From: Oleispira sp.
Lineage (GTDB): Bacteria > Pseudomonadota > Gammaproteobacteria > Pseudomonadales > Oceanobacteraceae
DNA: 35,631 nucleotides
Direction of reading: 5' to 3'
Assembly: GCA_016765295.1 (NCBI GenBank)
Contig: JAESQF010000041.1
Location: 1-35,631 of the forward strand
In this document: positions 1 through 8,331 of the stretch, piece after piece
Position numbering within the stretch: position 1 is the stretch's first letter
How the letters are laid out: every line of letters begins with the position of its first letter
The notes under the pieces: model-generated
What the model saw: the letters and a program-made list of their open reading frames with translations, nothing else
The model's database searches: none
Told to the model about the DNA's origin: nothing
Translations under genes and position numbers: made by a program

Positions 1-2
1 TA

Positions 3-269
3 GGCTTTGGGCGTCAATCCGCAGCGCGATTCTCTTTTCTAATCTCAATTCCCTTAATTTTGGCGGCGGGATTGTTGAAAGCCAAAGAGTTGGTTGAGCA
101 AACAGCACAGGTTGATTGGACTGAAATTGGTTTGGCTGCATTTATCTCTGCGCTGAGTGCTTATGTTTGTATTTATTTCTTTCTAGCAATGATCAATCGT
201 ATTGGAATGCTGCCTTTTGTTGTTTATCGCCTAGCCTTAGGCGCTATTTTATTAATCTGGTTTGTTTAA
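3..269 (+). CDS. uppP: Undecaprenyl-diphosphatase UppP (BacA family), C-terminal part
   Basis: The reading frame is open from the left edge (first full codon at 3) and gives 88 residues of the C-terminus of UppP, the inner-membrane enzyme that dephosphorylates undecaprenyl pyrophosphate so the lipid carrier can be reused for peptidoglycan synthesis. Visible family signatures are GFGRQSAARFSFLISIP near the start of the fragment, followed by two hydrophobic helices, with the typical ending of small residues then F-V-V-Y-R and a last hydrophobic helix. The active-site motifs lie upstream, outside the window. The stop codon overlaps the rsmJ start by one base (TAATG), so the two are probably translationally coupled. 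The identification rests on the C-terminal third only. Confidence 0.8.
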   Translation, partial: GFGRQSAARFSFLISIPLILAAGLLKAKELVEQTAQVDWTEIGLAAFISALSAYVCIYFFLAMINRIGMLPFVVYRLALGAILLIWFV

Positions 270-1060
270 TGACAATACTGGACGGAATAATTCAACAAGC
301 GAATACCGAACTCTTTGATTTGCTTGAGTGGGCGAAAGAGTGGCAAGTTGAACTAACAGATATTGATCGCCTAAAGCAGGAAGGTTTGTATCTCATGGTC
401 GATGGAGACCGTATTAGTCTTCAGCAAGGGGGCAAAAAAGCTCCTGGGCCGGTGCTGGTTGATTTCGTAAGTGGTGCTAGCGCTCATCGGCGTAAATACG
501 GTGGTGGTAATGGCCAGAGTATTGCTAAGGCCGTTGGTATTAGTGGTGCTTATAAGCCGACAGTATTGGATGCAACAGCAGGCTTGGGTCGAGATGCTTT
601 TGTGCTGGCAACGTTAGGTTGTGATGTCACGCTTATTGAACGCCACCCTGTGGTATATCTGTTGCTAAAAAGTGGTTTGCAGTGCGCTCAAGGTGAAGTG
701 GAAGTTGCTGACATCATGGCGCGGATGAAATTATTGCAGGGAAATTCTATTGAGCTGCTAGGTGATTGGCTTAAATTGGGATATAAGCAGCCCGATATTG
801 TGTATCTTGATCCTATGTTTCCTCACACGACGGCATCGGCAGAAGCAAAGAAAGAAATGAAACTGTTTCGCTCTTTGGTTGGGGCTGATGTCGATGAGGA
901 TCAATTGTGGGCGCAAGCGGATGCGATTGCTCGTTGTCGTATAGTAGTGAAACGGCCTGCTAAGGCACCGCCATTAGCGGGGAAGGCACCTAGTTATTCT
1001 TTATTGGGTAAGGCAAACCGTTTTGATATCTACAGTAAGGCTAAAGTCAGCAAAGCTTAA
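269..1060 (+). CDS. rsmJ: 16S rRNA (guanine1516-N2)-methyltransferase RsmJ
   Basis: A 263-residue protein (E. coli RsmJ is 250) of the SAM-dependent class I methyltransferases that methylate G1516 of 16S rRNA. The SAM-binding motif I is VLDATAGLGRDAFVLA, followed by an acidic loop (TLIERHP) and the catalytic-loop motif DIVYLDPMFPH. A conserved GGGNGQSIAKAVG stretch precedes motif I, as in the family. The frame is open further upstream, but the ATG at 269, which overlaps the uppP stop, gives the right length and the expected N-terminus. It is convergent with plsB, and a strong hairpin lies between them. Confidence 0.93.
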   Translation: MTILDGIIQQANTELFDLLEWAKEWQVELTDIDRLKQEGLYLMVDGDRISLQQGGKKAPGPVLVDFVSGASAHRRKYGGGNGQSIAKAVGISGAYKPTVLDATAGLGRDAFVLATLGCDVTLIERHPVVYLLLKSGLQCAQGEVEVADIMARMKLLQGNSIELLGDWLKLGYKQPDIVYLDPMFPHTTASAEAKKEMKLFRSLVGADVDEDQLWAQADAIARCRIVVKRPAKAPPLAGKAPSYSLLGKANRFDIYSKAKVSKA

Positions 1061-1121
1061 TTGTGGATTAGGTGAGTCTTAAGCTAAGCAAGCTTTGAAT
1101 TAAGCAGAATGTGAATTAACC

Positions 1122-1154
1122 AGACCAAGCAAACTGAATGAGTTTGCTTGGTCT
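1122..1154. terminator. Bidirectional hairpin between rsmJ and plsB
   Basis: A perfect 14-bp inverted repeat (1122-1135 AGACCAAGCAAACT, 1141-1154) with a 5-nt loop lies between the convergent ends of rsmJ and plsB. It is followed on the plus strand by a short T/A-rich stretch rather than a clean T-run. The position and perfect stem suggest a shared transcription terminator. Confidence 0.65.
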
Positions 1155-1177
1155 TAGTTATTACGAGCGGCGGTTAG

Positions 1178-3640
1178 CTATTGCTGCCAGGTAATCTGTA
1201 AAATACTCTGACGCAGGCTGGCGTCCAATACTCGCTCAAGTTCTTCCGTCATAGCCGTTAGGCTATCATCAAAGGTCAATTGGCCTTCTTCGTTATTCAC
1301 TAATAAGCCTTGTACCAATAATTGTTCGATTAAGGTGCGGAATAAGTTTTTATCAAAAAACTCTGGAGTGCTAATGCCGTGTAAGACCGAAATTCGCGAA
1401 GCAAGAATAGATGATTGCTCTTCTAATTCTTTTGCATTGATCTGGCCGCTGCCCACTTTATTCAGCAAGGACAGTGTCAGAAAATAACGCTCTTGAGTTT
1501 GCATCGCAACATTAGCAAAGCCCGCAAGTTTAACGTACTCGTTTGAGTTCGCCGCAGGGCGACTAAAGAGGTCGCCTTGGCGCTCTAGCAAGCCTAAGCC
1601 CACTAATGCTTCTAGCCAAGTATCAACCACCTCGGGTAGCTCTTCCAGCTCCCAGCGTAAGAATAATTCAGCTTTAAAGAACGGATATAAGAAGGCGCAT
1701 AGAGTTTGAATTTCTTCGAGTTCATGTTCGCGGTTATTGACGAATAAGCTGGCCAACAGAGAAGGCATGGCAAAAATGTGGAAGACGTTATTGCGATAAT
1801 AGCTTAATGAGACTGCTTGACTATCATCCGCTTGAATAATGTCCCCTAGGCTATGCTTGCCAATGGATACCATTCCCATATTTTCAGCATAGGCGATCCA
1901 TTCTTTACCATCACCCTCGGGTATTTCAACTAAATCGGTATAAGGCAGTGATTGTAATAGGCGCTTATAATCGTCAAGCTGGTTGGCAAGAAGTTGGGCA
2001 TCCATCGCTAAATGCGGTGTTGCTAATAAACCAGTAGCGACTAAATTTATTGGATTAACAGAGGCTGCGTTATTGATTTGCGTAGCCACTTCAAGTGCCA
2101 TTTTATTAACCACCCTAGATGTCCAGTCGGGTTTGAAGTTATTATCACTACGCTGTTCGCGCCAGTTCGGTTGTTCTTTATCAAGTAAGTTATCAAAGTT
2201 TATCGGGTCACCAAAGGTTACGCGTACCTTGCCAAAGGAGCGTTTCATATTGCGTAATGATGCAAATATGCTGCCTAAGCCTTCTTTCTTTTTCTTTTTA
2301 CCCTTTAGCTCGCCTTGATAACTACTGGACTCAAAAACTTTTTCGTAACCGACGTATACCGGCATAAAGATAATGGTTTTACGAGAATCGCGTAAGTAGC
2401 TGCGTAGTGTCATGGCTAACATGCCCGCTTTGGGATTTAGCGTGCGGCCAGTACGACTGCGGCCACCTTCAACAAAATATTCGGTTGAATAGCCGTTACT
2501 GAAAACAGAATGCAGGTATTCATCGAATACTGCAGCGTATAATTTATTACCTTTAAACGTGCGGCGCATAAAGAAAGCTCCACCGCGGCGTAAAATAGGC
2601 CCGGCAATCGGCATATTCAGATTGATGCCCGCAGCAATGTGAGGCACTTGTAGGCCATTGTGGTAAAGCACGTAAGATAATAATAAATAATCGATGTGGC
2701 TGCGGTGGCAAGGCACATAAATGATCTGATTATCTTTATTGGTATTTTGCAGGCGTTCAATATTATAAACATTAACGCCGTTATAAATTTTGTTCCAAAC
2801 CCAAGTCAGCAGGACATCTAAGAAGCGAATAGCACCATGAGTCATATTGGCAGCAATCTCATCCGCATATTTAAGGGCTAGGGCATTGGCTTTTTTACGG
2901 CTGATACCTTTGATCTTCATCTCTTCTTCAATGGCTTCAAGTACCATAGGCTTGCGTGGCAGTTGATGAACGAGCGTACTGCGATGGGATAAATCTGGCC
3001 CCAGTACGGTGGCATTCACTTGGCGGAAATGAACGCGTAAAACTCGCGACAGTTTGCGCGCGGTAATTTCCGTATCTTTACCTTCGTTAATCAGCTGCCG
3101 CAGAGAAATGGGGGTGCTGAAGCGCAGGGCAGTTTCTCGGCCGTTTAGTATGATGGCAAACATGGTTAATAGACGGCCACCAAGCTTGCCACTGCTTTGT
3201 AACCAGATTTTTAGAAATGAACGTTCCTTATCGGGACTACGTCCCCAATAAACCACGACCGGTACAATTTGAATGTCTTGATCTTCTTGTTCGCGAATGA
3301 GATCAATCCAGCGGGTAAGGCGTTTTGAAACTAAAGGAATTCCGCGCTTACGAAAAGGCGCTCCGGCACGTTTGTAGCTGGAAAAAAATGGATTGATGCT
3401 CTTATTGTGTTCGCCGATATGGGCGCTAAGAGTACTCGGCAAGCCTGCTTCGGTGATAATCTTATCGACCACGAGTTCTTGGCCGTAGGATTGATACTGT
3501 AAAGCGTAAACGATGGGCTTGTTACTGTCTAAGCCAAGGTCTTGAACCGTTGGCCCGATAATTTTTGTTTTGATTAAAGTGTGGATCAAGCGCTGGTTTA
3601 AACGAAATAAACCATTTTTAATCGCCGTGATTAAATTCAT
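1178..3640 (-). CDS. plsB: Glycerol-3-phosphate 1-O-acyltransferase PlsB
   Basis: The inner-membrane acyltransferase that makes lysophosphatidic acid from glycerol-3-phosphate and acyl-ACP/acyl-CoA, the first step of phospholipid synthesis. All acyltransferase blocks are visible: CHRSHID (HX4D; His312 and Asp317 in this numbering), GGAFFMRRTFKGNK, the glycerol-phosphate-binding FVEGGRSRTGR, and IIFMPVYVGYE. The frame is open up to a GTG at 3682 (834 aa). I choose the ATG at 3640 (820 aa) because it puts the catalytic His near position 306 of the 807-aa E. coli enzyme and has a GGA-type ribosome site upstream. It lies downstream of slyX on the same strand with about 150 bp between them. Confidence 0.95.
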   Translation of the reverse strand: MNLITAIKNGLFRLNQRLIHTLIKTKIIGPTVQDLGLDSNKPIVYALQYQSYGQELVVDKIITEAGLPSTLSAHIGEHNKSINPFFSSYKRAGAPFRKRGIPLVSKRLTRWIDLIREQEDQDIQIVPVVVYWGRSPDKERSFLKIWLQSSGKLGGRLLTMFAIILNGRETALRFSTPISLRQLINEGKDTEITARKLSRVLRVHFRQVNATVLGPDLSHRSTLVHQLPRKPMVLEAIEEEMKIKGISRKKANALALKYADEIAANMTHGAIRFLDVLLTWVWNKIYNGVNVYNIERLQNTNKDNQIIYVPCHRSHIDYLLLSYVLYHNGLQVPHIAAGINLNMPIAGPILRRGGAFFMRRTFKGNKLYAAVFDEYLHSVFSNGYSTEYFVEGGRSRTGRTLNPKAGMLAMTLRSYLRDSRKTIIFMPVYVGYEKVFESSSYQGELKGKKKKKEGLGSIFASLRNMKRSFGKVRVTFGDPINFDNLLDKEQPNWREQRSDNNFKPDWTSRVVNKMALEVATQINNAASVNPINLVATGLLATPHLAMDAQLLANQLDDYKRLLQSLPYTDLVEIPEGDGKEWIAYAENMGMVSIGKHSLGDIIQADDSQAVSLSYYRNNVFHIFAMPSLLASLFVNNREHELEEIQTLCAFLYPFFKAELFLRWELEELPEVVDTWLEALVGLGLLERQGDLFSRPAANSNEYVKLAGFANVAMQTQERYFLTLSLLNKVGSGQINAKELEEQSSILASRISVLHGISTPEFFDKNLFRTLIEQLLVQGLLVNNEEGQLTFDDSLTAMTEELERVLDASLRQSILQITWQQ

Positions 3641-3789
3641 ATTAACAATTCCAATGTAAATGCGCGGTAAGTTTACCTGCACAATGCACTGGATTAAATG
3701 GCTTTAGCGCTAATAACCACCGTCAGTTACTCTTATTTACACAAAACCAAAGAGGGTAGGGGGAATTAGCGCTCTTTTGTCGGCGTTAA

Positions 3790-4026
3790 TTAGTAGTGAG
3801 GAGGAGGAGGTTCGATGAAACTTCCAGAATTTTGAGCCCCTTGGCTACCGCCAATACTTTGTATCTGCTGGTAAAGGTATTTAAGTGCATCTTTGGCCGT
3901 TTTATTATCCAGTTGCAATTCAACTAAGGCATCGTTTAGTTGTTCTACGTGATGCTCTAGGTAAGCAACCTTAGTTTCAAGTTGCTCTATTTGCAGCTGT
4001 TGTTTGTCGTCTTGTGGGTTTGTCAT
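3790..4026 (-). CDS. slyX: SlyX family protein
   Basis: A 78-residue protein dominated by an N-terminal heptad-rich coiled coil (about residues 8-58; IEQLETKVAYLEHHVEQLN) and ending in a proline-rich tail, PPPPHY, which is the hallmark of SlyX. The length matches the family (about 70-75 aa). The biochemical function is unknown. It is named for proximity to slyD in E. coli, which is not present here. It is transcribed toward plsB and away from the cold-shock-domain gene. Confidence 0.88.
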   Translation of the reverse strand: MTNPQDDKQQLQIEQLETKVAYLEHHVEQLNDALVELQLDNKTAKDALKYLYQQIQSIGGSQGAQNSGSFIEPPPPHY

Positions 4027-4273
4027 AAGGATCTCTATGGATTTTTTCGAATTGTTGCAGGCTATGAGTTGTGGGTCAAAGAAATAGTGGATTTTAATAA
4101 TTTATTGTACATTATTTGATCAAATGTGGGTATTAATTGCAGTACGGCTGCTTTGCTATTCTATCATGTTGATTTTTGTAATGAATTAGGCTTTTATAGC
4201 TAGGCTTGTTGGCTTCTATTTGGTCTTAAGCAAAAGAAAAACAGACAAAAATTTGCATCGAAGAGAGAAACGC

Positions 4274-4765
4274 ATGAAAGGTATTATGATTAGAAAAGTT
4301 CTTGTGAGTTTAGTGCTCGCACTAATTGCCCCGTTTATTTTGAAGTTGGCTTTGAATAAAGTATTAACAGGTATTGTTTTAGCATCAGGCGCTACCTTGG
4401 CTGAGAGTCTTTCTACTTTGCCTAATATTGGTGCCATTTATACTACTGTGGCGTTGATCTTTTTCGCCATCGCTTTTGCAGCTGCTTTAGCTGTTCCATC
4501 TCGTCGTCGCCGTAATCGCTCAAGTGGTACAGTTGTAGAGAGTGATGTTGATGATGGTCGTGAGCGCGGCATGGTAAAGTGGTTTAACGTGAAGAAAGGT
4601 TTTGGATTTATTACTTGGGATGACGGTGAAGATGTATTTGTTCACTTCCGTTCAATTCGTGGTCAAGGTCATCGTTCTTTGACTGAAGGTCAGCGGGTTA
4701 AGTTCATGGTAGTACGCGGTCAGAAAGGACCACAAGCTGAAGATGTTTCAGTTGTTCGTGGCTAA
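4274..4765 (+). CDS. Membrane-anchored cold-shock-domain protein
   Basis: A 163-residue protein with two parts. The N-terminal ~75 residues carry two hydrophobic segments (about 5-28 and 56-76), the second ending in a strongly basic patch RRRRNRSS that should sit on the cytoplasmic side. The C-terminal ~67 residues are a full cold-shock domain: [15 protein letters not shown] (RNP1 KGFGFI), DVFVHF (RNP2) and the typical ending KGPQAEDV. The domain predicts binding of single-stranded RNA or DNA, and the membrane segments predict that this happens at the inner membrane. The ATG at 4274 follows a purine-rich GAAGAGAGAAA. An upstream in-frame start at 4220 would add a charged 18-residue leader. 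A good terminator follows, so this appears to be a one-gene unit. Confidence 0.85.
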   Translation: MKGIMIRKVLVSLVLALIAPFILKLALNKVLTGIVLASGATLAESLSTLPNIGAIYTTVALIFFAIAFAAALAVPSRRRRNRSSGTVVESDVDDGRERGMVKWFNVKKGFGFITWDDGEDVFVHFRSIRGQGHRSLTEGQRVKFMVVRGQKGPQAEDVSVVRG

Positions 4766-4793
4766 TATTGCTGCTAAAGAGTTTTAGAAAAAG

Positions 4794-4820
4794 AAAAGGG
4801 CGGATTTTTCGCCCTTTTTT
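4794..4820 (+). terminator. Rho-independent terminator of the cold-shock-domain gene
   Basis: A 9-bp perfect stem (AAAAGGGCG at 4794-4802 with CGCCCTTTT at 4810-4818), a 7-nt loop, and a run of T to 4820, about 30 bp after the stop codon. Confidence 0.88.
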
Positions 4821-4872
4821 GTGCCTGTTAATTGAGCCGTGAGAAAAGCTATTTACCTTGTAGCGCTTCTTT

Positions 4873-5037
4873 CTAGTGTCTTTGGTTTTGTGGGCATTGC
4901 TTAATTGGGATGGTTGCAACTTTGGGAAGACGGCGCAGGGGGCAGGTCAGTATCACATCTCCGTCTGGAGATTGTATTTGCCCTAAACGGTTAAAAAACT
5001 CGATCATTGCGAGTCTGGTTTGATTCCACAGTGACAT
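4873..5037 (-). CDS. Possible small ORF in the gap between the cold-shock gene and the suhB-like gene
   Basis: The 373-bp gap 4766-5138 holds the terminator at 4794-4820, the long hairpin at 5042-5104, and between them this 54-codon minus-strand ORF (begins MSLWNQTRLAMIEFF, ends NQRH). Its ATG at 5037 is preceded by AAAGGGG at suitable distance. That candidate ribosome site lies inside one arm of the hairpin. I recognise no family. It may be a decayed gene fragment or chance, and it would need transcription through the suhB-like terminator. Confidence 0.25.
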   Translation of the reverse strand: MSLWNQTRLAMIEFFNRLGQIQSPDGDVILTCPLRRLPKVATIPIKQCPQNQRH

Positions 5038-5104
5038 AAAAAAGCCCCTTTATGCTGGATACTGTCAATGTAATATTTACAGTATAGCCAGCAAAAAGAG
5101 GCTT
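5038..5104 (-). terminator. Long stem-loop terminator of the suhB-like gene
   Basis: An interrupted inverted repeat with arms of 24-26 nt (5042-5065 and 5079-5104): AAGCC, CTTT, TGCTGG and TACTGT on one arm pair with ACAGTA, CCAGCA, AAAG and GGCTT on the other, around a 13-nt AT-rich loop. Read on the minus strand it begins about 35 bp after the suhB-like stop and is followed by six T (5038-5043), which fits an intrinsic terminator with an unusually long stem. Confidence 0.7.
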
Positions 5105-5138
5105 GTTCAAAAGCTTTGTAACAGAAAGTAGCAGATGC

Positions 5139-5921
5139 TTAAACTTTCTGAATCAATTCTTTTAATAGACGTGGGTTGCCGACGAAAATATCTGCAGGGG
5201 CTTTAATTAAAGGCTCTCCTGTTATATTCGCGGTTAAACAACCTGCTTCATGAGCGATTAAGCTACCCGCATTCAATGAAAACTCATCCATATCGCAAAG
5301 CATGGCGCCGTGTAGGCGATCTGCTGCGGTATAAGCCATCATCAATACGCTGCTGCCTAAAGCACGAACGTCATTGGCTTGGCTTATAAGGTTGGTGATT
5401 TTCTGGCTATTTTCAAAGGCGCGTTCACCTTCGCTATGATTTGGGGTTTTAAAACCAATCAATGCTTGGTTGATCTCACGCAGTTGGCCACAGCGTAAGC
5501 GGCGATTGTTTAGCTGCGCACCACGGCCACGGCTAGCGCTGAATTCGTCACCGTTCATTGGATTGGTAACAACCGTATGTTCGGTCTTGCCATTCACTAA
5601 GCAGCTAACGATGATCGCGAAATCAGGTAGGCCTACGCGAAAGTTAACCAGGTCATCGATGACACATACTTGCCATTGATTTCTTGGGGTTCCTTCAGCA
5701 GGGCTATGAAATCCAGTTTCACGGCCTTGGTAGCTATCTTCTGGGCAGGCATTTTTGAGCTCAAAAATGATGCTCTTTTCAAGGCCGATGGCGCAGTCAG
5801 CTACAAATTTTGATTTTTCCTGATCGCTACTTTGGTAGGGATCGAAACGGTCCAAGCTACGGACTAAGTCTTGTCCTGCATTACGTGCAGCACGCAGCGC
5901 AAGGTTTACAAGCGGTTGCAT
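5139..5921 (-). CDS. suhB: SuhB-like inositol monophosphatase fold protein, active site degenerate
   Basis: 260 residues, the size and overall fold pattern of SuhB/IMPase (N-terminus QPLVNLALRAARNAG, central RGRGAQLNNRRLR, C-terminus FVGNPRLLKELI). It is divergent from trmJ, the standard suhB position. The metal site is gone. The EESG motif reads RETG (67-70). The DPLDGTTNF loop is shortened to IDDLVNF (88-94), removing the second Asp and the G-T phosphate contact. The C-terminal W-D-x-A-A-G reads SLNAG (215-219), so the last metal Asp is Leu. In E. coli, SuhB is also a subunit of the ribosomal-RNA antitermination complex with NusA/RNA polymerase, a role that does not need catalysis. I infer that only such a structural role is retained. 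True phosphatase activity is unlikely. Confidence 0.8.
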   Translation of the reverse strand: MQPLVNLALRAARNAGQDLVRSLDRFDPYQSSDQEKSKFVADCAIGLEKSIIFELKNACPEDSYQGRETGFHSPAEGTPRNQWQVCVIDDLVNFRVGLPDFAIIVSCLVNGKTEHTVVTNPMNGDEFSASRGRGAQLNNRRLRCGQLREINQALIGFKTPNHSEGERAFENSQKITNLISQANDVRALGSSVLMMAYTAADRLHGAMLCDMDEFSLNAGSLIAHEAGCLTANITGEPLIKAPADIFVGNPRLLKELIQKV

Positions 5922-6068
5922 AGGGCTACTAATCTCTTAAAGAACGGTGAACGCGCGAGTATAACAAAGAAATTAGCTGAAAAGAATTGCTATCGGGCTT
6001 TTTCGTATCTTCAAGGCATTTGGGCTGCTAGAATGCTGGGCTGCCTTATAGTAAGTAGAAGAAGCCTC

Positions 6069-6875
6069 ATGTTAGATCAGATTAAAATCGTTTTAGTAAA
6101 TACTACCAATTCCGGCAATATCGGCGCTGCGGCCCGAGCAATGAAAAATATGGGCATCACTCAGCTAGTGCTCGTTGACCCGATCGCAGTGATTGATGGT
6201 GATGCCATTGTTCGTGCTTCTGGCGCGTCTGAGATATTAGATAGCTGTATTATTGTATCGAGTTTAGATGAAGCGGTTGCAGATTGTGGTTTGGTTATTG
6301 GTACCAGTGCACGTGGCCGGCACATCCCTTGGCCATTATGTTCGCCGCGAGAGTGTGGCGCCAAAGCAAGACAGGCGGTCGCAAATAATAATAGTGTCGC
6401 CTTGGTATTTGGTCGAGAATCTCGTGGTTTGACCAATGAAGAACTGCATAAGTGTAATGCTCATGTTCATATTCCTACCAATCCTGACTTCAGTTCATTA
6501 AACATCGCCGCTGCTGTGCAGGTCATGTGTTATGAGATGCGTATGTCGGCATTAGAGAGTGAGTCTGCTGAGGCGGGTGAGTCTGCTGAGGCGGGTGAGG
6601 GATGCGCCAATAAATGGGGTGTCGAGTGGGATTACGAATTGGCTCCTCATGGGGATTTAGAAAGATTTTTTGACCATTTAAAGGATTCCTTGGTTGATAT
6701 TGGCTTCCTTGATCCCAATACTCCTAAACAGCTTATGACACGTTTACGACGGATGTTCCAAAGAACAGGGTTGGATACTATGGAAGTAAGTATGATGCGC
6801 GGTATTTTGGCGGCGGTTCAGCGTAAAGCTAAGGTCGCTAATGATATTGATAAAAATGGAAAGAATGAAGGTTAA
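6069..6875 (+). CDS. trmJ: tRNA (cytidine/uridine-2'-O-)-methyltransferase TrmJ
   Basis: A SPOUT-class enzyme that 2'-O-methylates position 32 of several tRNAs. The knot motifs are present: NTTNSGNIGAAARAMKNMG near the N-terminus, LVFGRESRGLTNEEL in the middle, and IPTNPDFSSLNIAAAVQVMCYE closing the knot. A C-terminal helical extension follows (PKQLMTRLRRMFQR). The 268-aa length is slightly over the E. coli 246 aa, partly because of an exact 18-bp tandem duplication (6561-6596) that gives ESAEAGESAEAG in the linker between the two parts. The open frame extends upstream to 5871, but ATG 6069 gives the conserved N-terminus. It is followed by cysE after 6 bp, so the two are probably cotranscribed. 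Confidence 0.94.
   Translation: MLDQIKIVLVNTTNSGNIGAAARAMKNMGITQLVLVDPIAVIDGDAIVRASGASEILDSCIIVSSLDEAVADCGLVIGTSARGRHIPWPLCSPRECGAKARQAVANNNSVALVFGRESRGLTNEELHKCNAHVHIPTNPDFSSLNIAAAVQVMCYEMRMSALESESAEAGESAEAGEGCANKWGVEWDYELAPHGDLERFFDHLKDSLVDIGFLDPNTPKQLMTRLRRMFQRTGLDTMEVSMMRGILAAVQRKAKVANDIDKNGKNEG
6561..6596. repeat. Exact 18-bp tandem duplication within trmJ
   Basis: GAGTCTGCTGAGGCGGGT is repeated twice without mismatch (6561-6578 and 6579-6596). It keeps frame and adds six residues to the inter-domain linker of TrmJ. Confidence 0.95.
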
Positions 6876-6881
6876 AGAATA

Positions 6882-7688
6882 ATGTTACGACGAATTCGAG
6901 AAGACGTAGCCTGTGTTTTTGAACGCGACCCTGCGGCGCGAAATACCTTCGAGGTATTAACGACGTATCCGGGGGTGCATGCAATTATACATTACCGTCT
7001 AGCGAACTGGTTATGGCTCAAGGGATTGAAGTGGCTGGCCCGCTTTCTATCTACTTTTAGTCGCTGGATGACAGGGATTGAAATTCACCCTGGTGCGACC
7101 ATTGGGAATCGCTTTTTTATTGATCATGGCATGGGTGTTGTGGTGGGTGAAACTGCTGAAATCGGTAACGATTGCACGCTTTATCATGGGGTGACTTTAG
7201 GCGGCACTAGCTGGAATAAAGGTAAGCGTCATCCAACACTCTGTGATGGAGTGGTGGTAGGGGCAGGCGCTAAGGTGCTTGGACCTATTGTTGTTAATAA
7301 GGGTGCGCGTATTGGTTCTAATGCGGTGGTGACCAAGGATGTACCTGCGGGTGTTAGTGTGGTCGGCATTCCTGGCCGCATCGTGCGCAAGCCTGACCCT
7401 GAAGAGGATAAACGCCGCAAGGATATTGCCGAAAAGATAGGCTTTGACGCTTACGGTATGGTTGATGAAATGCCCGATCCGATTGCTCGTTCATTAAATA
7501 ATTTGATGGATCATATGCTGGCAGTTGATGGCAAGATTAATAATATATGCAAGTCACTGCATAAATTAGGTGATACCTCTTGTGATGAGGCGCTGCCAAA
7601 GCTTAAGGCTTCGCATGTTGAGTCACTTGCGGATAAAGCTGCGAGTGATAGTGCAGAGGATAGTTCTGGGAATAAAAGTGGTGAGTAG
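6882..7688 (+). CDS. cysE: Serine O-acetyltransferase
   Basis: Catalyses serine plus acetyl-CoA to O-acetylserine, the precursor for cysteine. The N-terminal alpha-helical part (1-60) is of the shorter EpsC/NifP type. The left-handed beta-helix of hexapeptide repeats runs about 65-175 ([20 protein letters not shown], then [19 protein letters not shown]), with catalytic His residues in IDHG and LYHG, and it closes with the VVGIPGRIV motif. The C-terminal ~90 residues are charged and low in complexity. It sits between trmJ and iscR, a common arrangement that links cysteine supply to iron-sulfur metabolism. It is spaced 6 bp from trmJ. The iscR promoter begins at its stop codon. Confidence 0.94.
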   Translation: MLRRIREDVACVFERDPAARNTFEVLTTYPGVHAIIHYRLANWLWLKGLKWLARFLSTFSRWMTGIEIHPGATIGNRFFIDHGMGVVVGETAEIGNDCTLYHGVTLGGTSWNKGKRHPTLCDGVVVGAGAKVLGPIVVNKGARIGSNAVVTKDVPAGVSVVGIPGRIVRKPDPEEDKRRKDIAEKIGFDAYGMVDEMPDPIARSLNNLMDHMLAVDGKINNICKSLHKLGDTSCDEALPKLKASHVESLADKAASDSAEDSSGNKSGE

Positions 7689-7758
7689 TTGACTAATTTG
7701 CTCGGATTTACGCATAATGTGGATCTGAGCAATTTTGTTGACTATTTCTGGAGGCCAA
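7685..7758 (+). promoter_or_regulatory. iscR promoter with two candidate IscR type-1 sites
   Basis: A sigma-70 promoter is visible as TTGACT (7689-7694), 18 bp, CATAAT (7713-7718). The 25-mer 7685-7709 overlaps the -35 and matches the published type-1 IscR consensus (ATASYYGACTRWWWYAGTCRRSTAT) at about 20 of 25 positions by my count. The left half is nearly perfect (GTAGTTGACTAATTT). A second, weaker match (about 18 of 25) at 7734-7758 covers the ribosome binding site region (TTGTTGACTATTTC). This fits autorepression by [2Fe-2S]-IscR as known in E. coli. The sites are inferred from consensus only. Confidence 0.55.
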
Positions 7759-7761
7759 GCT

Positions 7762-8238
7762 TTGCGCTTAACCACTAAAGGACGCTACGCAGTTACCGCT
7801 ATGTTGGATCTGGCGTTACATGCCAAAGAAGGCCCTGTTAGCTTGAACGACATCTCTGGCCGTCAAGAGATATCTCTTTCTTATCTAGAGCAACTATTTG
7901 CTAAATTACGTCGTAACGACCTGGTTTCCAGTGTGCGAGGTCCTGGCGGAGGTTATCGCCTAAGTCGCGCAGGTGGTGAGATAAATATTGCCCAAATAGT
8001 TGATGCGGTCAGTGAATCTATTGATATTACTCGCTGTCAAGGTAAAGGGGATTGTCAAAAAGGTGAAGCCTGCTTAACGCATTATTTATGGTGTGACTTA
8101 AGTGATCAAATCCATTCATTTTTAGAAAATATTAATTTGCAAAGCTTGGTTGATCGTCAAGAAATTCGTGAAATTGCAGATCGACAAGATGGCTATCAGA
8201 AAAACCGCATTGATGTGGTTGATAGCTTAGGTATTTAA
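7762..8238 (+). CDS. iscR: Iron-sulfur cluster regulator IscR
   Basis: A 158-residue Rrf2-family winged-helix repressor that senses [2Fe-2S] status. The N-terminus [19 protein letters not shown] and the recognition region [28 protein letters not shown] match E. coli IscR. The cluster ligands Cys92, Cys98 and Cys104 ([17 protein letters not shown]) are all present, with His107 in place. The start is a TTG at 7762 with a strong GGAGG seven bases upstream. An earlier TTG at 7735 is open in frame but would add nine unmatched residues. It is followed by iscS after 153 bp, but the rest of the usual isc operon is not here. Confidence 0.95.
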   Translation: MRLTTKGRYAVTAMLDLALHAKEGPVSLNDISGRQEISLSYLEQLFAKLRRNDLVSSVRGPGGGYRLSRAGGEINIAQIVDAVSESIDITRCQGKGDCQKGEACLTHYLWCDLSDQIHSFLENINLQSLVDRQEIREIADRQDGYQKNRIDVVDSLGI

Positions 8239-8331
8239 ACTAGTATCGATGTCGGGTCAGAACTTCAAACCTGAGTATGTTAAACTGGCTGAATTAAGTA
8301 TTTCTATAATTTCTCCTTATTCATGAGGTGC

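Noticed and set aside
1983-2318. 111-codon plus-strand frame inside plsB
   Set aside because: It is antisense to strongly conserved PlsB coding sequence, with no family features or ribosome site.
5060-5084. TACTGT...ACAGTA resembling a LexA box
   Set aside because: The spacing between half sites is too large for CTG-N10-CAG, and the sequence is the tip of a terminator stem.
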